Below, in pieces: positions 20,714 through 30,438 of a stretch of DNA of 64,000 bases. This DNA is from Burkholderiales bacterium (lineage in GTDB: Bacteria > Pseudomonadota > Gammaproteobacteria > Burkholderiales > Casimicrobiaceae), in NCBI GenBank assembly GCA_020853025.1, contig JADYZP010000009.1, positions 175,791 through 239,790 of the forward strand, given 5' to 3'. Position numbers and translations under genes: made by a program. Positions within the stretch are counted from its first letter, which is position 1. The number at the start of each line of letters is the position of its first letter. The notes beneath the pieces are model-generated. The model searched no databases, had not been told where the DNA came from, and saw only the letters and a program-made list of their open reading frames with translations.

Positions 20714-22690
20714 TCAGATATCGACGTTGACGGTGTCGCCCGCGCGTTCCATCCACTCGCGGCGGCCTGCAGCCTCGGCCTTGCCCATCAGCCGTGTGAA
20801 GACGCGCATGGTGTCGGCGGCATCCCCGCGTCCGACGCGCACCGGCATTACGCGGCGCGTCTCGGGATTCATCGTCGTCTCCCACAGCTGCTCGGGGTTC
20901 ATCTCGCCCAAGCCCTTGAACCGTCCCACCGACCACGTGCCCGGCTTCACGCCCTCCTTGCGCAGCCGGTCCTCGATCGTCGCGAGTTCAGCGTCGTCGA
21001 GCGCGTAGAACTTGCGCGCCGGACGCTTCGCCGAGGCCGGGACGTCGAGACGGAACAGCGGCGGATGTGCGACGCAGACATGGCCGCGCTCGATCAACGC
21101 GGGGAAGTGGCGGAAGAACAGCGTCAGCAAGAGCACCTTGATATGGCTGCCGTCGACGTCGGCGTCAGCCATGATGATGATCCTCGCATAACGCAATCCG
21201 GACAGGTCGACGTTGGTGCCGGCGGCGTGCGGATCGACACCGATCGCGACGGCGATGTCGTGCACTTCGTTGTTGGCGAAGAGGCGCTCGCGCTCCACTT
21301 CGAAGGTGTTCAGCACCTTGCCGCGCAACGGAAGGATCGCCTGGTACTGCTTGTCGCGCGCGAGCTTGGCCGAGCCGCCGGCGGAATCACCTTCGACCAG
21401 GAACACCTCGCGTCGCGTCACGTCTACGGATTCGCAGTCGGTGAGCTTGCCGGGCAGCACCGCGACGCTGGAACCGCGCCGCTTTTCGACCTTCTGCGCG
21501 GACTTCAGCCGCGATTGCGCCTGAAGGATGACCAGCTCGGCGATGCGCCGGCCGTATTCGACGTTGGCGTTGAGCCAGGTCTCGAAGGGGTCGCGAACCG
21601 ACTGCGCGAGCAGCTTCAAGGCGTCGCGACTGGTCAGCTTTTCCTTCACCTGTCCCTGGAACTGCGGATCGAGGACGCGCGCCGAGAGCACGTAGGAAAG
21701 GCGCGCCGACACGTCCTCGGTCTGCAGCCGCACGCCGCGCGGCAGCAGGTTGTGGTGGTCGACAAAGGTCTTCAGCGCGTCGAAAAGCCCGGCGCGCATG
21801 CCCGCCTCGTGCGTGCCGCCTGCCGCCGTCGGAATCAGGTTGACGTAGCTCTCGCCGTCGCCACGGCACTCTTCGTACCAGGCGAGCGCCCACGCCGCAC
21901 CTTCGCCTTCGCTCCAGTTGTCGCCTTCCGCCGGCGGTCCCAGATACGTTTCGCCGGCAAATATCGGCGCCACCGGCACCGCACCTTGTCCAAGCTCGGC
22001 CAAGTATCCTGCGAGTCCCTCCGGATACGACCAGGTCTGCGTCGTCGGCGTCGTTCCGATTTCGACGCGCAACGAGACGCGAACGCCCGGCAACAGCACG
22101 GCCTTCGCGCGCAGCAGGCGCGTGAGCTCGGGCACCGACACCGTCGGCACGTCAAAGTACTTGGGATCCGGCGCCACGCGCACGCGCGTGCCAGTTGCGC
22201 GCGCTGCACAGCTGCCGACCACTTTCATGGGCTCCTCGACTTCGCCGTCGGCGAAGACGATGCGGTGCAGCTTGCCGTCGCGCTTGACCTCGACCTCCAG
22301 CCGCTTCGACAGCGCGTTGGTCACCGACACGCCAACGCCGTGCAGGCCGCCGGCGAAGGCGTAGGCGGCGAGTACTCCCTTCTTGTCGAACTTGCCGCCC
22401 GCATGCAGGCGGGTGAAGACCAGTTCGACCGTCGGCAGCCCTTCCTCCGGATGCACACCGACGGGGATGCCGCGTCCGTCGTCGTCGACGGTGACCGAGC
22501 CGTCGGCATGCACGGTGACGTCGATACGCGTGGCGTGGCCACCGAGCGCCTCGTCGGCGGCGTTGTCGATCACCTCGGCGACGATGTGCGTCGGATCGGC
22601 GGTGCGCGTGTACATGCCGGGCCGCTCGCGGACCGGCTGCAGTCCCTTGAGGACACGGATCGACGATTCCTGGTAGCTGCCCTTGGCCAA
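20714..22690 (-). CDS. parE: DNA topoisomerase IV subunit B
   Basis: 658 residues. The GHKL ATPase has [23 protein letters not shown] and [14 protein letters not shown]. The TOPRIM domain has [11 protein letters not shown] and [11 protein letters not shown] (metal-binding Glu and DxD). The C-terminus has [19 protein letters not shown]. Full length for ParE. The universal stress gene lies seven bases upstream on the same strand, so the three may share a transcript. Confidence 0.95.
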   Translation of the reverse strand: MAKGSYQESSIRVLKGLQPVRERPGMYTRTADPTHIVAEVIDNAADEALGGHATRIDVTVHADGSVTVDDDGRGIPVGVHPEEGLPTVELVFTRLHAGGKFDKKGVLAAYAFAGGLHGVGVSVTNALSKRLEVEVKRDGKLHRIVFADGEVEEPMKVVGSCAARATGTRVRVAPDPKYFDVPTVSVPELTRLLRAKAVLLPGVRVSLRVEIGTTPTTQTWSYPEGLAGYLAELGQGAVPVAPIFAGETYLGPPAEGDNWSEGEGAAWALAWYEECRGDGESYVNLIPTAAGGTHEAGMRAGLFDALKTFVDHHNLLPRGVRLQTEDVSARLSYVLSARVLDPQFQGQVKEKLTSRDALKLLAQSVRDPFETWLNANVEYGRRIAELVILQAQSRLKSAQKVEKRRGSSVAVLPGKLTDCESVDVTRREVFLVEGDSAGGSAKLARDKQYQAILPLRGKVLNTFEVERERLFANNEVHDIAVAIGVDPHAAGTNVDLSGLRYARIIIMADADVDGSHIKVLLLTLFFRHFPALIERGHVCVAHPPLFRLDVPASAKRPARKFYALDDAELATIEDRLRKEGVKPGTWSVGRFKGLGEMNPEQLWETTMNPETRRVMPVRVGRGDAADTMRVFTRLMGKAEAAGRREWMERAGDTVNVDI

Positions 22691-22697
22691 CGCGGTA

Positions 22698-23585
22698 CTA
22701 CCTGACGAGCGTCACCGGAACGTCGACGCCGTGGATCGCCTTGTACGCGACCGAGCCCAGCATCAGCGCGGTGGCGGCGCCCAGACCGCGCGTGCCCATC
22801 ACGACATGGGAGCAGGCGCGGCTGCGTGCGGCGCGGGCAATTTCGATCGCCGGATCTCCAAACTGCATTTCAAATTCATAGCTGATGCCGGCGGAGTCGA
22901 GTTCGCGCCGCGCGATCTCGGTAAGCAGCAACGCGTGCTCGCGTCTGTACCGCTCCGCCTCCTCGCGGTCGACAGCGGAGCCCGGCGACCCGGCAATCGG
23001 TTCCTGGATGTTGAGCACGTGCACGCGGGCGGCACCGCAGCGCCGGGCGCGCAACGCCACGTAGCGCACCGCACGCAGCGCGTTTTCGGAGCCGTCCACC
23101 GCCACCAGCACCGGATCGAAGGGTGTGCCCCACTCGCCCTTGCTCTTGACCAGCGTCACCGGGAGCGATGCGGCCTGGACGACCTGGGTTGCAACCGAAC
23201 CAAGCATCAGGTTGCCGAACATCCCCATGCCGCGCGAGCCCATGATGATCTCCTCGCAACCGGTGTCGAGCGCGTGGCGGCAGATGGTTTCGCCGAAACG
23301 GCCGATCAGGACTTGCGCTCGATAGCCGATGCCGGCTTCGTCGAGGAGCGCGCGGGACGACTGCAGCGCATCCTCGCCGAATCCGGTCAGGCCCTCTTCG
23401 ATCGTGCGGGCAGACAACTGCGCGCGGACAAGGCCGGATTCGATGGGTGCCTGCACGTTCAGCAGCTCGATCTCGGTGCCACCGCAGCGCCGGGTGAAAT
23501 CGATGGCGAAGCGCAGCGCCTGCTGCGACGGCGCCGAACCGTCCACCGGCACGAGTATCCTGTTCGTCACATCCATATTTTCCAT
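22698..23585 (-). CDS. Tandem universal stress protein (UspA family)
   Basis: 295 residues with two Usp domains, about 8-147 and 155-295. Each starts with a strand-Asp motif (ILVPVDGS; VLVAVDGS) and ends with the nucleotide-binding G-2x-G-9x-G-S/T pattern (MGSRGMGMFGNLMLGS; MGTRGLGAATALMLGS). Both sites look intact, so ATP binding is expected from the family. The start at 23585 is followed by a second in-frame ATG three codons on. It is seven bases upstream of parE. Confidence 0.9.
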   Translation of the reverse strand: MENMDVTNRILVPVDGSAPSQQALRFAIDFTRRCGGTEIELLNVQAPIESGLVRAQLSARTIEEGLTGFGEDALQSSRALLDEAGIGYRAQVLIGRFGETICRHALDTGCEEIIMGSRGMGMFGNLMLGSVATQVVQAASLPVTLVKSKGEWGTPFDPVLVAVDGSENALRAVRYVALRARRCGAARVHVLNIQEPIAGSPGSAVDREEAERYRREHALLLTEIARRELDSAGISYEFEMQFGDPAIEIARAARSRACSHVVMGTRGLGAATALMLGSVAYKAIHGVDVPVTLVR

Positions 23586-23886
23586 CGCCAGAGCACTCCG
23601 TATTCGCCCGAACTTCCGCCGGCACGGCGGCGTACAGCGTCCGCTTCAGCCCGATGCAACCGGCGGTGGACAGCGATCCTCTCCTGCGGCAGCAACTTCG
23701 GGTTGCAAAAAGGCGTTCGCAACAGCTGCGATCATACGTGGCGACGCCGACGGCGGCGACGCAACCGGAAACTTCGCGTGTGCGGCGCCTGGGGCAGCGC
23801 GTGCCCGTCGCCAGCGCTGCCATCGGGAGCGGCGACGTCGCCCGGTATGATGCCGGCATTAGCGGCACCCTGCCACGGCGCGACCT
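23586..23886. other. Divergent intergenic region, no gene seen
   Basis: About 300 bases between the divergent Usp and MFS genes. I see a loose GTTGC/GCAAC inverted pair near 23700-23730 but no clear promoter, FNR box or RNA gene. Confidence 0.4.
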
Positions 23887-25089
23887 TTGCCACGATCCAA
23901 CGCAATACCCGAGCTCGTGGTCATCGTCGCCGGCGTCGTCGCCGCGTTGCACGTCGGCAAGCTGCCGCCCGCGCTGCCTGTGCTGCGCGACGCGTTCGCG
24001 ATCACGCTGCTGGAAGCCGGCTTCCTGTTGTCGCTGGTGCAGCTCGCAGGCATGACGACGGGGCTTCTGGTCGGACTCGCCGCCGACGGCGTCGGACTGC
24101 GGCGCAGCGTGCTGACCGGCCTCGCCATTCTCGCGCTGGCGAGCGCGTTGGGCGGTTTCGCGCGCGACGCGCATCAGCTCATGTGGCTGCGAGGACTCGA
24201 AGGCTTCGGCTTCCTGTTCGTCGTCCTTCCGGTTCCGAGCCTGCTGCGCTCGCTGGTTTCACCTGAGCGCCTGAGCCTGAGGCTCGGGCTCTGGGGCGCG
24301 TTCATGCCGGCCGGCACCGCGCTCGCGTTGCTCTGCGGTCCGTGGGTGATGTCGGTGGCGGGGTGGCAGGGCTGGTGGTGGAGCCTGGCCGCCCTGACCG
24401 CGGCGATGATGCTCTGGACGGCGCGTAGCGTACCTGCGGACCGCGCGCGGGTCGCAGCGGGCGCGCGACCGGATCCGGCCGGAGGCGAGAGCTGGATGCA
24501 GCGCCTGCGTCTCACGCTGTCGTCGGCCGGGCCCTGGCTGGTGGCGCTGACTTTCGCCATGTACAGCAGTCAGTGGATGGCGGTCATCGGCTTCCTGCCG
24601 TCGATCTACGCGCAGGCCGGCTATTCGGTGCGCGCGGCCGGCGCGCTGACCGCGCTCGTCGCCGCGGTGAACATCATCGGCAACGTCGGCTCCGGCCGCC
24701 TGCTGCATCGCGGCGTGCGGCCCGAAATCGTGCTCTATGTCGGCTTCGTGGCCATGATCGCCGGCGCAGTGGGCGCGTTCGGCCTGCCGGACACGTCGTC
24801 GGCAGCGCTGCGCTACGGCGCCGTGTTGTTGCTGTCCGCCTTCGGTGGGCTCATTCCGGGTGCGCTGTTCTCGCTCGCCGTACAGCTGGCGCCCGGAGTC
24901 CGGACCGTATCGACGACCGTCGGCTGGATGCAGCAATTCTCCGCACTCGGCCAGTTCGTCGGCCCGCCGCTGGTCGCCTGGGTCGCCAGTGTGACGGGTG
25001 GCTGGCAATGGACATGGACGGTCACCGGCTCCGCGTCGCTTGCCGGATTGCTGCTGGCGGCGATCATCGGCCGCGTGCATCGACGCTGA
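23887..25089 (+). CDS. MFS transporter (cyanate/CynX-like)
   Basis: 400 residues with about 12 hydrophobic segments and the two-lobe MFS layout. A loop motif GLAADGVGLRRSVL lies between helices 2 and 3, and ASVTGGWQWTWTVTG is near the end. The pattern is closest to the CynX/NNP-like branch of small anion or drug exporters. The substrate cannot be assigned. The start is a TTG at 23887, because upstream codons are not membrane-like; the choice is uncertain. Confidence 0.8.
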   Translation: MPRSNAIPELVVIVAGVVAALHVGKLPPALPVLRDAFAITLLEAGFLLSLVQLAGMTTGLLVGLAADGVGLRRSVLTGLAILALASALGGFARDAHQLMWLRGLEGFGFLFVVLPVPSLLRSLVSPERLSLRLGLWGAFMPAGTALALLCGPWVMSVAGWQGWWWSLAALTAAMMLWTARSVPADRARVAAGARPDPAGGESWMQRLRLTLSSAGPWLVALTFAMYSSQWMAVIGFLPSIYAQAGYSVRAAGALTALVAAVNIIGNVGSGRLLHRGVRPEIVLYVGFVAMIAGAVGAFGLPDTSSAALRYGAVLLLSAFGGLIPGALFSLAVQLAPGVRTVSTTVGWMQQFSALGQFVGPPLVAWVASVTGGWQWTWTVTGSASLAGLLLAAIIGRVHRR

Positions 25090-25146
25090 CGGCGGGTCGA
25101 TCGTGCGCCGGCGCGTGGTCGACCGATCCCCTGCGCACATGGGACA

Positions 25147-25470
25147 ATGTTTTCGATGCACACTCGCAACCACGCCAGCAGCACCCTACGCAGCCCGACG
25201 GTGAACTGCGCCGCGTGCGCAGCATGCTGCTGTCGGCTGGAAGTATTGCTGACGGGCGACGACGATGTCGCACTGCGGCTCACCGTGGACGACCCGCGCG
25301 GCGGAACCTCGATGCGCCGGTTCGATGACGGCTGGTGTGCGGCATTGGATCGCGACACGTTGCGCTGCGCGATCTACGCGCGACGGCCGGCACTGTGCCG
25401 CGAATTTGCCGAAGGCGGCGACGACTGTATCGAACAGCGGTCCCGGTGCGCCGCGCCGCAATCGTCGTGA
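25147..25470 (+). CDS. YkgJ-family cysteine-cluster (zinc/iron-chelating) protein
   Basis: 107 residues with the family pattern: an N-terminal CAACAACC cluster, a later Cys in WCAAL, and RCAIYARRPALCREF. Members bind a metal through these cysteines; the role is unknown. The TGA stop overlaps the GTG start of the aspartic protease gene (GTGA), so the two are coupled. Confidence 0.85.
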   Translation: MFSMHTRNHASSTLRSPTVNCAACAACCCRLEVLLTGDDDVALRLTVDDPRGGTSMRRFDDGWCAALDRDTLRCAIYARRPALCREFAEGGDDCIEQRSRCAAPQSS

Positions 25471-26111
25471 ACCGCAGGCGCCGCCTCGGTCTTTGCCTGG
25501 TCGCGCTGCTCGCGTCGGCGACCGCCGACGCGACAGAAGTGTCGGTGGTCGGCCTGTTCCCGAACAAAGCTGTCGTGCAGATCGACGGCGGCGCGTTGCG
25601 GACGTTGTCGGTGGGGCAAAGGACGGCAGAAGGCATCGTTCTCGTGGCCGTGGGTCGCGACGGCGCGACGCTGGACATCGACGGCCAGCGCACGACCCTC
25701 GGACTCGGCAACGCACGCATCGCAAGGACCGCGCCGGTCGCCGAATCCGCCAGGCTGACCGCCGACCTCCAGGGACATTTCGCCGCCGATGGCCAGGTGA
25801 ACGGCAGGTCGATCCGCTTCGTGGTCGACACCGGCGCCACGCTGGTCGCGCTGCCCGCGGACGACGCGCGCCGCGTCGCGATCGACTACCGCAACGGCAA
25901 GCAGGTGACGATGCGCACCGCCAACGGCAATGCGCCGGCGTACCTGGTCAAGCTCGACACCGTCAGCGTGGGAAGCGTCACGCTGCACGGCGTCGATGCG
26001 CTGGTGATCGAGGGCAAGGGACTGCCGTACCCGCTGCTCGGGATGAGCTTCCTCAACCGCATGGACATGAAACGCGAGGGAGACATGATGACGCTCACGC
26101 GACGCTACTAG
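25467..26111 (+). CDS. Retropepsin-like clan AA aspartic protease
   Basis: 214 residues. A signal peptide (RRLGLCLVALLASATADA) is followed by a beta-rich linker, then a single-lobe aspartic protease domain with VVDTGATLVALP (catalytic DTG) and the hydrophobic-Gly motif in LLGMSFLNRM. These TIGR02281-type proteins act as periplasmic homodimers. The GTG at 25467 overlaps the ykgJ-like stop; a GTG seven codons earlier is also possible. The substrate is unknown. Confidence 0.87.
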   Translation: MNRRRRLGLCLVALLASATADATEVSVVGLFPNKAVVQIDGGALRTLSVGQRTAEGIVLVAVGRDGATLDIDGQRTTLGLGNARIARTAPVAESARLTADLQGHFAADGQVNGRSIRFVVDTGATLVALPADDARRVAIDYRNGKQVTMRTANGNAPAYLVKLDTVSVGSVTLHGVDALVIEGKGLPYPLLGMSFLNRMDMKREGDMMTLTRRY

Positions 26112-26489
26112 GGCCAGGCCCCAATCGCCACCGAACCTCCGGAAATCGGCGGCCTCTGTGGACGTTTCCCGGGTCGCCATCCGCATCGCCTATGCGCACC
26201 GCATGTTGCCTCGCCGCACGCAGGGTGCTAACATTAAGGTGTATTTGTTCTACATCTTTATGACCAACCAGCAGTCCCGTGCTGCACGCCGACTCGAGTC
26301 CCCGTGTAATGCAGTGCCGCCGAACATCCTGGAACCCTTGCCGCCTGCGCAGGCAGCCGGTCCCGGTTTCGTCGGCCACCGTCGCGACTGCGCCTCGACA
26401 CGCGCTTCGAAGCGAATGCGGCTTTCGTGCCTTGCGCTGCGGCTCGCCCGGCCAGGTCGCCTTCGAAAAATGCCGGTAGGAGTATCGCC
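26112..26489. other. Leader/intergenic region before fdxA
   Basis: 378 bases with no convincing gene. An AT-rich patch at 26229-26262 is the likeliest promoter area for fdxA. A 111-codon frame here is Arg/Pro-rich and looks non-coding. Confidence 0.4.
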
Positions 26490-26816
26490 ATGACCTATGT
26501 CGTCACCGAATCGTGCATTCGTTGCAAGTACACCGACTGCGTCGACGTCTGCCCGACCGACGCATTTCGGGAGGGGCCCAACTTCCTGGTGATCGACCCC
26601 GACGAATGCATCGACTGCACGCTGTGCGTGGCCGAGTGCCCGGTGGAGGCGATTTTCGCCGACGACGACGTGCCGGCGGACCAGCAGGCGTTCACGGCGC
26701 TCAACGCCGAACTTGCGCAAAAGTGGAAGCCGATCATCGAAAGAAAGCCGGCGCTGACCGACGCCGACGCGTGGGCCGCGATCAAGGACAAGCGCGGAGA
26801 ACTCGATCGCGGCTAA
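26490..26816 (+). CDS. fdxA: 7Fe ferredoxin FdxA
   Basis: 108 residues. The N-terminus carries [14 protein letters not shown] and then [12 protein letters not shown], the cysteine spacing of [3Fe-4S][4Fe-4S] seven-iron ferredoxins of the Azotobacter FdI/FdxA type. A conserved C-terminal tail (EKxW-like region, [12 protein letters not shown]) follows. The start ATG has GGTAGGAG upstream. It is a cytosolic electron carrier, partner unknown. Its stop codon overlaps the stop of the opposite-strand gene at 26813. Confidence 0.94.
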   Translation: MTYVVTESCIRCKYTDCVDVCPTDAFREGPNFLVIDPDECIDCTLCVAECPVEAIFADDDVPADQQAFTALNAELAQKWKPIIERKPALTDADAWAAIKDKRGELDRG

Positions 26817-27127
26817 CGGCGTTCCGACCCACGATCCTCGGCAGCGCCTTCCGCGAACGCTGCCAGCGCCTGCCGCGCCTGCTGCTGCAGCGCACGATAC
26901 GAGCGCTCCCATTCCCCGTCGCGCGGCGTCGTCGACGCCATCCGGCGGAGCACGGTCGCGATCGACTGCGCGGCTTGTTGCGCGCGCTGGGTCTGCGCCA
27001 GCGCCTCCTCGTACTCGTAGGCGTATACGAATTGCACCTTGCGGTCCTCGCAGACGCCGATGCAAGGCTGCGGCGCTTCGATCTTGCCGCAGCCTATGCA
27101 TTGCCATGCCTTCACGTAGTCAGTCAT
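26813..27127 (-). CDS. Conserved small CxxC protein, function unknown
   Basis: 104 residues with an N-terminal zinc-ribbon-like [19 protein letters not shown] (four Cys: CxxC...C...C), then a long helical region rich in Gln/Ala/Arg. A strong AAAGGAGGT Shine-Dalgarno before the ATG at 27127 shows it is a real gene. It is convergent with fdxA and shares a four-base stop overlap (CTAA), which suggests a conserved arrangement. A metal- or redox-related role is possible but unproven. Confidence 0.75.
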   Translation of the reverse strand: MTDYVKAWQCIGCGKIEAPQPCIGVCEDRKVQFVYAYEYEEALAQTQRAQQAAQSIATVLRRMASTTPRDGEWERSYRALQQQARQALAAFAEGAAEDRGSERR

Positions 27128-27403
27128 CGACGTTCCACCTCCTTTCGACCCCAGCCCCCTTCGGTACCAGGTGCGCTGGTGTCGACACCCGACACCGTAC
27201 ACCCGCGCCTCACCCGTTGCGCACTCACGTTCGCATTGCACTGCAGCAGCACGATCGAGACCACGGCCCGCTTGATCCTCATCAAATTGTCCATGCTCCG
27301 CCAAGCGTAACGTCTGGCGATTCATTCGACTACTCAGGCGGCGTCGAAGCGATTCGGGGCGAAGTTCCTCCGGATTTCCTGGCCGCGCGATCTCGGGAGT
27401 GCC

Positions 27404-27835
27404 ATGTACGACATGTCGGTCAGAAGCGTAATGCGCAAGCAGCGGCTCCTGAAGGTGCCGCCGGAGGCGACCATCGGCAGCCTCGCCGAGATGATGGCGC
27501 GCAAGAACGTCGGCGCCGGGCTGGTCGTCGAGGACGACCGGCTGATCGGCATCGTGAGCGAACGCGACGTCGTGTTCCGCGTCATTGCCCACGGGCTCGA
27601 TCCACGGGCGACGCGGGCGATCGACGTCATGACCTCTGCCCCGCATACGATCGAGCCGGACAAGCGCTTCGGCTACGCGCTGCTCATCATGTTCGAAAAG
27701 GGCTTTCGTCACCTGCCGGTTGTCGAGAAGGGCAAGCTGATCGGCATCGTCTCGGCACGCAGCGCACTTGACCCGGACCTGGAAGAGTTCAGGTTCGAGG
27801 AGGAGCGGCGCAAGCATTTGTCGAAGATCGGGTAG
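27404..27835 (+). CDS. CBS-domain-pair protein
   Basis: 143 residues, essentially one Bateman module: two CBS motifs (VGAGLVVEDDRLIGIVSERDVV and RHLPVVEKGKLIGIVSARSAL) with no attached enzyme domain. Such proteins bind adenine nucleotides as energy or redox sensors. The ATG at 27404 is the only good start. It appears to be monocistronic. Confidence 0.88.
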   Translation: MYDMSVRSVMRKQRLLKVPPEATIGSLAEMMARKNVGAGLVVEDDRLIGIVSERDVVFRVIAHGLDPRATRAIDVMTSAPHTIEPDKRFGYALLIMFEKGFRHLPVVEKGKLIGIVSARSALDPDLEEFRFEEERRKHLSKIG

Positions 27836-27977
27836 CCGGCGAGCACGGCAGGTCGACCTGCTCGCAGTTCTGAAATTCTGTACACTGCGCCGATGGCCGT
27901 GGCGCAACTCAAGTTCCGCACGCAACACGCGCAGGCGCTCGCCCGGGCGAGAGACACCTTGAACCATTGACCCGCGA

Positions 27978-28730
27978 ATGGCCGCCGAAAACGCTCAATC
28001 CATAGTCAGCATTCGCGACGTTCACAAGTCCTTCGGCAACGCCGAAGTGCTGAAGGGCCTGTCGATGGAGGTGCCCAAGGGCGCGGTCATCTGCATCATC
28101 GGTCCTTCCGGTTCCGGCAAGTCCACGCTCCTGCGCTGCATCAACGGCCTGGTGCCGATCGACTCGGGGAGCATCCGCGTCGGCGATTTCGACGTCCACC
28201 TGCTTGCGACCGACCAGCAGAAGATCGCATTGCGCAAGGAGGTGTCGATGGTATTCCAGCAGTACAACCTCTTTCCGCACAAGACGGCATTGCAGAACGT
28301 GATGATGGCGCCGATCCACGTGCTGAAGGAGGACAAGGCGGAAGTGCGTACGCGCGCGCTGGCGCTGCTCGACAAGGTGGGGCTCGCCGCCAAGGCGGAC
28401 GCGTACCCCGGCGAGCTGTCGGGTGGGCAGCAGCAGCGCGTGGCGATCGCGCGGTCGCTGGCGATGCGGCCGGAGGTGATGCTCTTCGACGAGATCACCG
28501 CCGCGCTCGACCCGGAAACGGTGAAGGAAGTGCTGAACACGATCCGGCAGCTCGCCGGGGACGGCATGACCTGCATGCTGGTCACGCACGAGATGCGCTT
28601 CGCCCGCGAACTCGCGCACGAGGTCTACTTCACCGATGGCGGCCTGATCGTCGAATCGGGGCCGCCGGCCGATGTTTTCGACCGGCCGCAGAAGGAGCGG
28701 ACGCGCGCGTTTCTGTCGCAGATTCTCTAG
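27978..28730 (+). CDS. Polar amino-acid-type ABC transporter ATP-binding protein (orphan)
   Basis: 250 residues, GlnQ/HisP class: Walker A GPSGSGKST, Q-loop VFQQYNLFPH, signature LSGGQQQR, Walker B MLFDEITAALDPE (Ile in place of the usual Pro), and switch His in VTHEM. No permease or binding-protein gene is adjacent, so the transporter partners must be elsewhere or have been lost. A likely promoter with a TACACT -10 lies at about 27880-27885. The sox remnant starts 22 bases downstream. Confidence 0.9.
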   Translation: MAAENAQSIVSIRDVHKSFGNAEVLKGLSMEVPKGAVICIIGPSGSGKSTLLRCINGLVPIDSGSIRVGDFDVHLLATDQQKIALRKEVSMVFQQYNLFPHKTALQNVMMAPIHVLKEDKAEVRTRALALLDKVGLAAKADAYPGELSGGQQQRVAIARSLAMRPEVMLFDEITAALDPETVKEVLNTIRQLAGDGMTCMLVTHEMRFARELAHEVYFTDGGLIVESGPPADVFDRPQKERTRAFLSQIL

Positions 28731-28752
28731 CCGCGCCGCAGCGATCTCGAGC

Positions 28753-30438
28753 ATGCGCTATTCGGTCTTCTCGCTCGCCCGCCAGGCGCTGTCCCGGCAC
28801 CGCCACTGGCCGCTCGCCTGGCGTAGCCCGGCCCCGAAAAAGCACTATGACGCGGTGATCGTCGGCGGCGGCATCGCGGGACTCGCGGCTGCGCGCGCGG
28901 CGGCGAGCGCCGGCGCGCGCGTCGTCGTCTGCGACGAAAATCCGCATTGGGGAGGTGAAACACCCGGTGACGACCCGCAGATCGACGGCATCGACGCCGT
29001 CTCGTGGATCTCCGCCACCGCCTTGGAGTTGGCGCAGTCCGCCGATGTGACGCTGCTGCCGCGCACGACGGCCTTCGGCGTCTACGACGGCATGCTGGTC
29101 GGCGCCGTCGAGCGTGTCGCCGATCACCTGCCCGAACCCGCGCCGCATGCGCCGCGGCAGCGGCTGTGGAAGATCCGGGCCAAGGCCGTGGTGCTGGCCA
29201 GCGGCGCGCACGAGCGCAGCATCGCCTACGGCAACAACGACCTGCCGGGAACGCTGCTCGCCGGCGCCGCGCGTACCTACGTCCGGCGCTACGGCGTAGG
29301 TCCGGGAAGGCGGGCGGTGGTGTTCGCCAACCACGACGGCGCCTACGCCGACGCGCTGGCGCTGCACGCAGCGGGAATCGTCGTCGCCGCGGTGATCGAC
29401 GTGCGCGCGAATGCGCAATTGCAGCAGGGCTTGCCGGCGCGCGTGCGTGCCGCGGGCGTCTCGATACACGCAGGCTCGATGGTCGTCCGTGCGCATGGCC
29501 GCAGGCACGTGGCGGCCGTCGACGTAGTGCAGCAATCCGGCGGCGCGCCGCAGCGCATCGACTGCGACCTGGTCTGTGTGTCGGGTGGATGGAACCCTGC
29601 AGTGCATCTATTTTCTCAGGCACGCGGCAGCCTGCGTTTCGACGAGTCGCTGGCGGCGTTCGTTCCGGCGTCGTCACCGATGCCGATTTATCCGGCCGGC
29701 GCCGCGAACGGCCGTTTCGATCTCGCCGACGCGCTGGCCGACGGTCACGCCGCGGGTGCGCGTGCTGCGGCGAATGGGGGCGCCGATCCGGCAGTCACGA
29801 CGAGCGCACCGCGCGCCTCGGTGCAATCGGTAGCCCCGCTACAGCCGCTGTGGGCAGTCGCGACCGACACGCGCGGCGCCAAGCGCTTCGTCGACCTGCA
29901 AAACGACGTCACCGCCGACGACGTGGCGCTCGCCGCGCGCGAAGGCTACCAGGCGGTCGAGCACCTGAAGCGCTATACGACGCTCGGCATGGGCACCGAC
30001 CAGGGTAAGACCAGCAACGTGATCGGCCTGGCGCTGATGGCCGAGCAGCTGGGCGTAGCGATTCCCCGCGTCGGCACGACGACGTTTCGGCCGCCGTACA
30101 CGCCGGTCACGCTGGGCGCGTTTCCCGGCGCCGACTGCAGCCCGCAGGTGGCGCCGACGCGCCGTTCGGCGATGCACGCGTGGCACGCCGCCCACGGCGC
30201 GCGCTTCGTCAACGCGGGTTTGTGGAAGCGGCCGCACTCGTATCCGCGCGACGGCGAGTCCGAGGACGACGCGGCGATGCGCGAGGCGCGCTCGATTGCG
30301 CTGGCGCTGCTCGAGCGCGGCCGCGCCAGGCACGGCGAGGAATTGTGGGCGGTATCGCCGCTGGCCGGCGCGCGCGTACGTGTCCGTATCGGTCCGCCGT
30401 GCTTCATCGATCCCGAAGGGGAGCGCCTGCGTGTCTGA
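28753..30438 (+). pseudogene. Chimeric sarcosine oxidase: SoxB start fused to truncated SoxA
   Basis: 561 residues in one open frame. The first ~40 residues (MRYSVFSLARQALS ... WRSPAPKKHYDAVIVGGG) are the hallmark N-terminus of the beta subunit SoxB. From the Rossmann glycines onward the protein is the alpha subunit SoxA (IAGLAAARAAASAGARVVV, ASGAHERSIAYGNNDLPG, GVAIPRVGTTTFRPPYTP). The C-terminal GcvT-like folate domain begins (HAWHAAHGARF, LWKRPHSYP) but jumps after MREARSI straight to the last ~45 residues (ALALLERGRARHGE ... IDPEGERLRV), losing about 320 residues. SoxD and most of SoxB are absent. The frame is intact, so a protein may be made, but sarcosine oxidase activity is not expected. 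Confidence 0.82.

Noticed and set aside
26158..26493. 111-codon frame before fdxA
   Set aside because: Arg/Pro-rich composition, no ribosome-binding site, and it overlaps the fdxA start signal.
27893..27970. 25-codon frame MAVAQLKFRTQHAQALAR... ahead of the ABC ATPase
   Set aside because: It could be a leader peptide because it follows a TACACT -10, but there is no Shine-Dalgarno and no run of regulatory codons.
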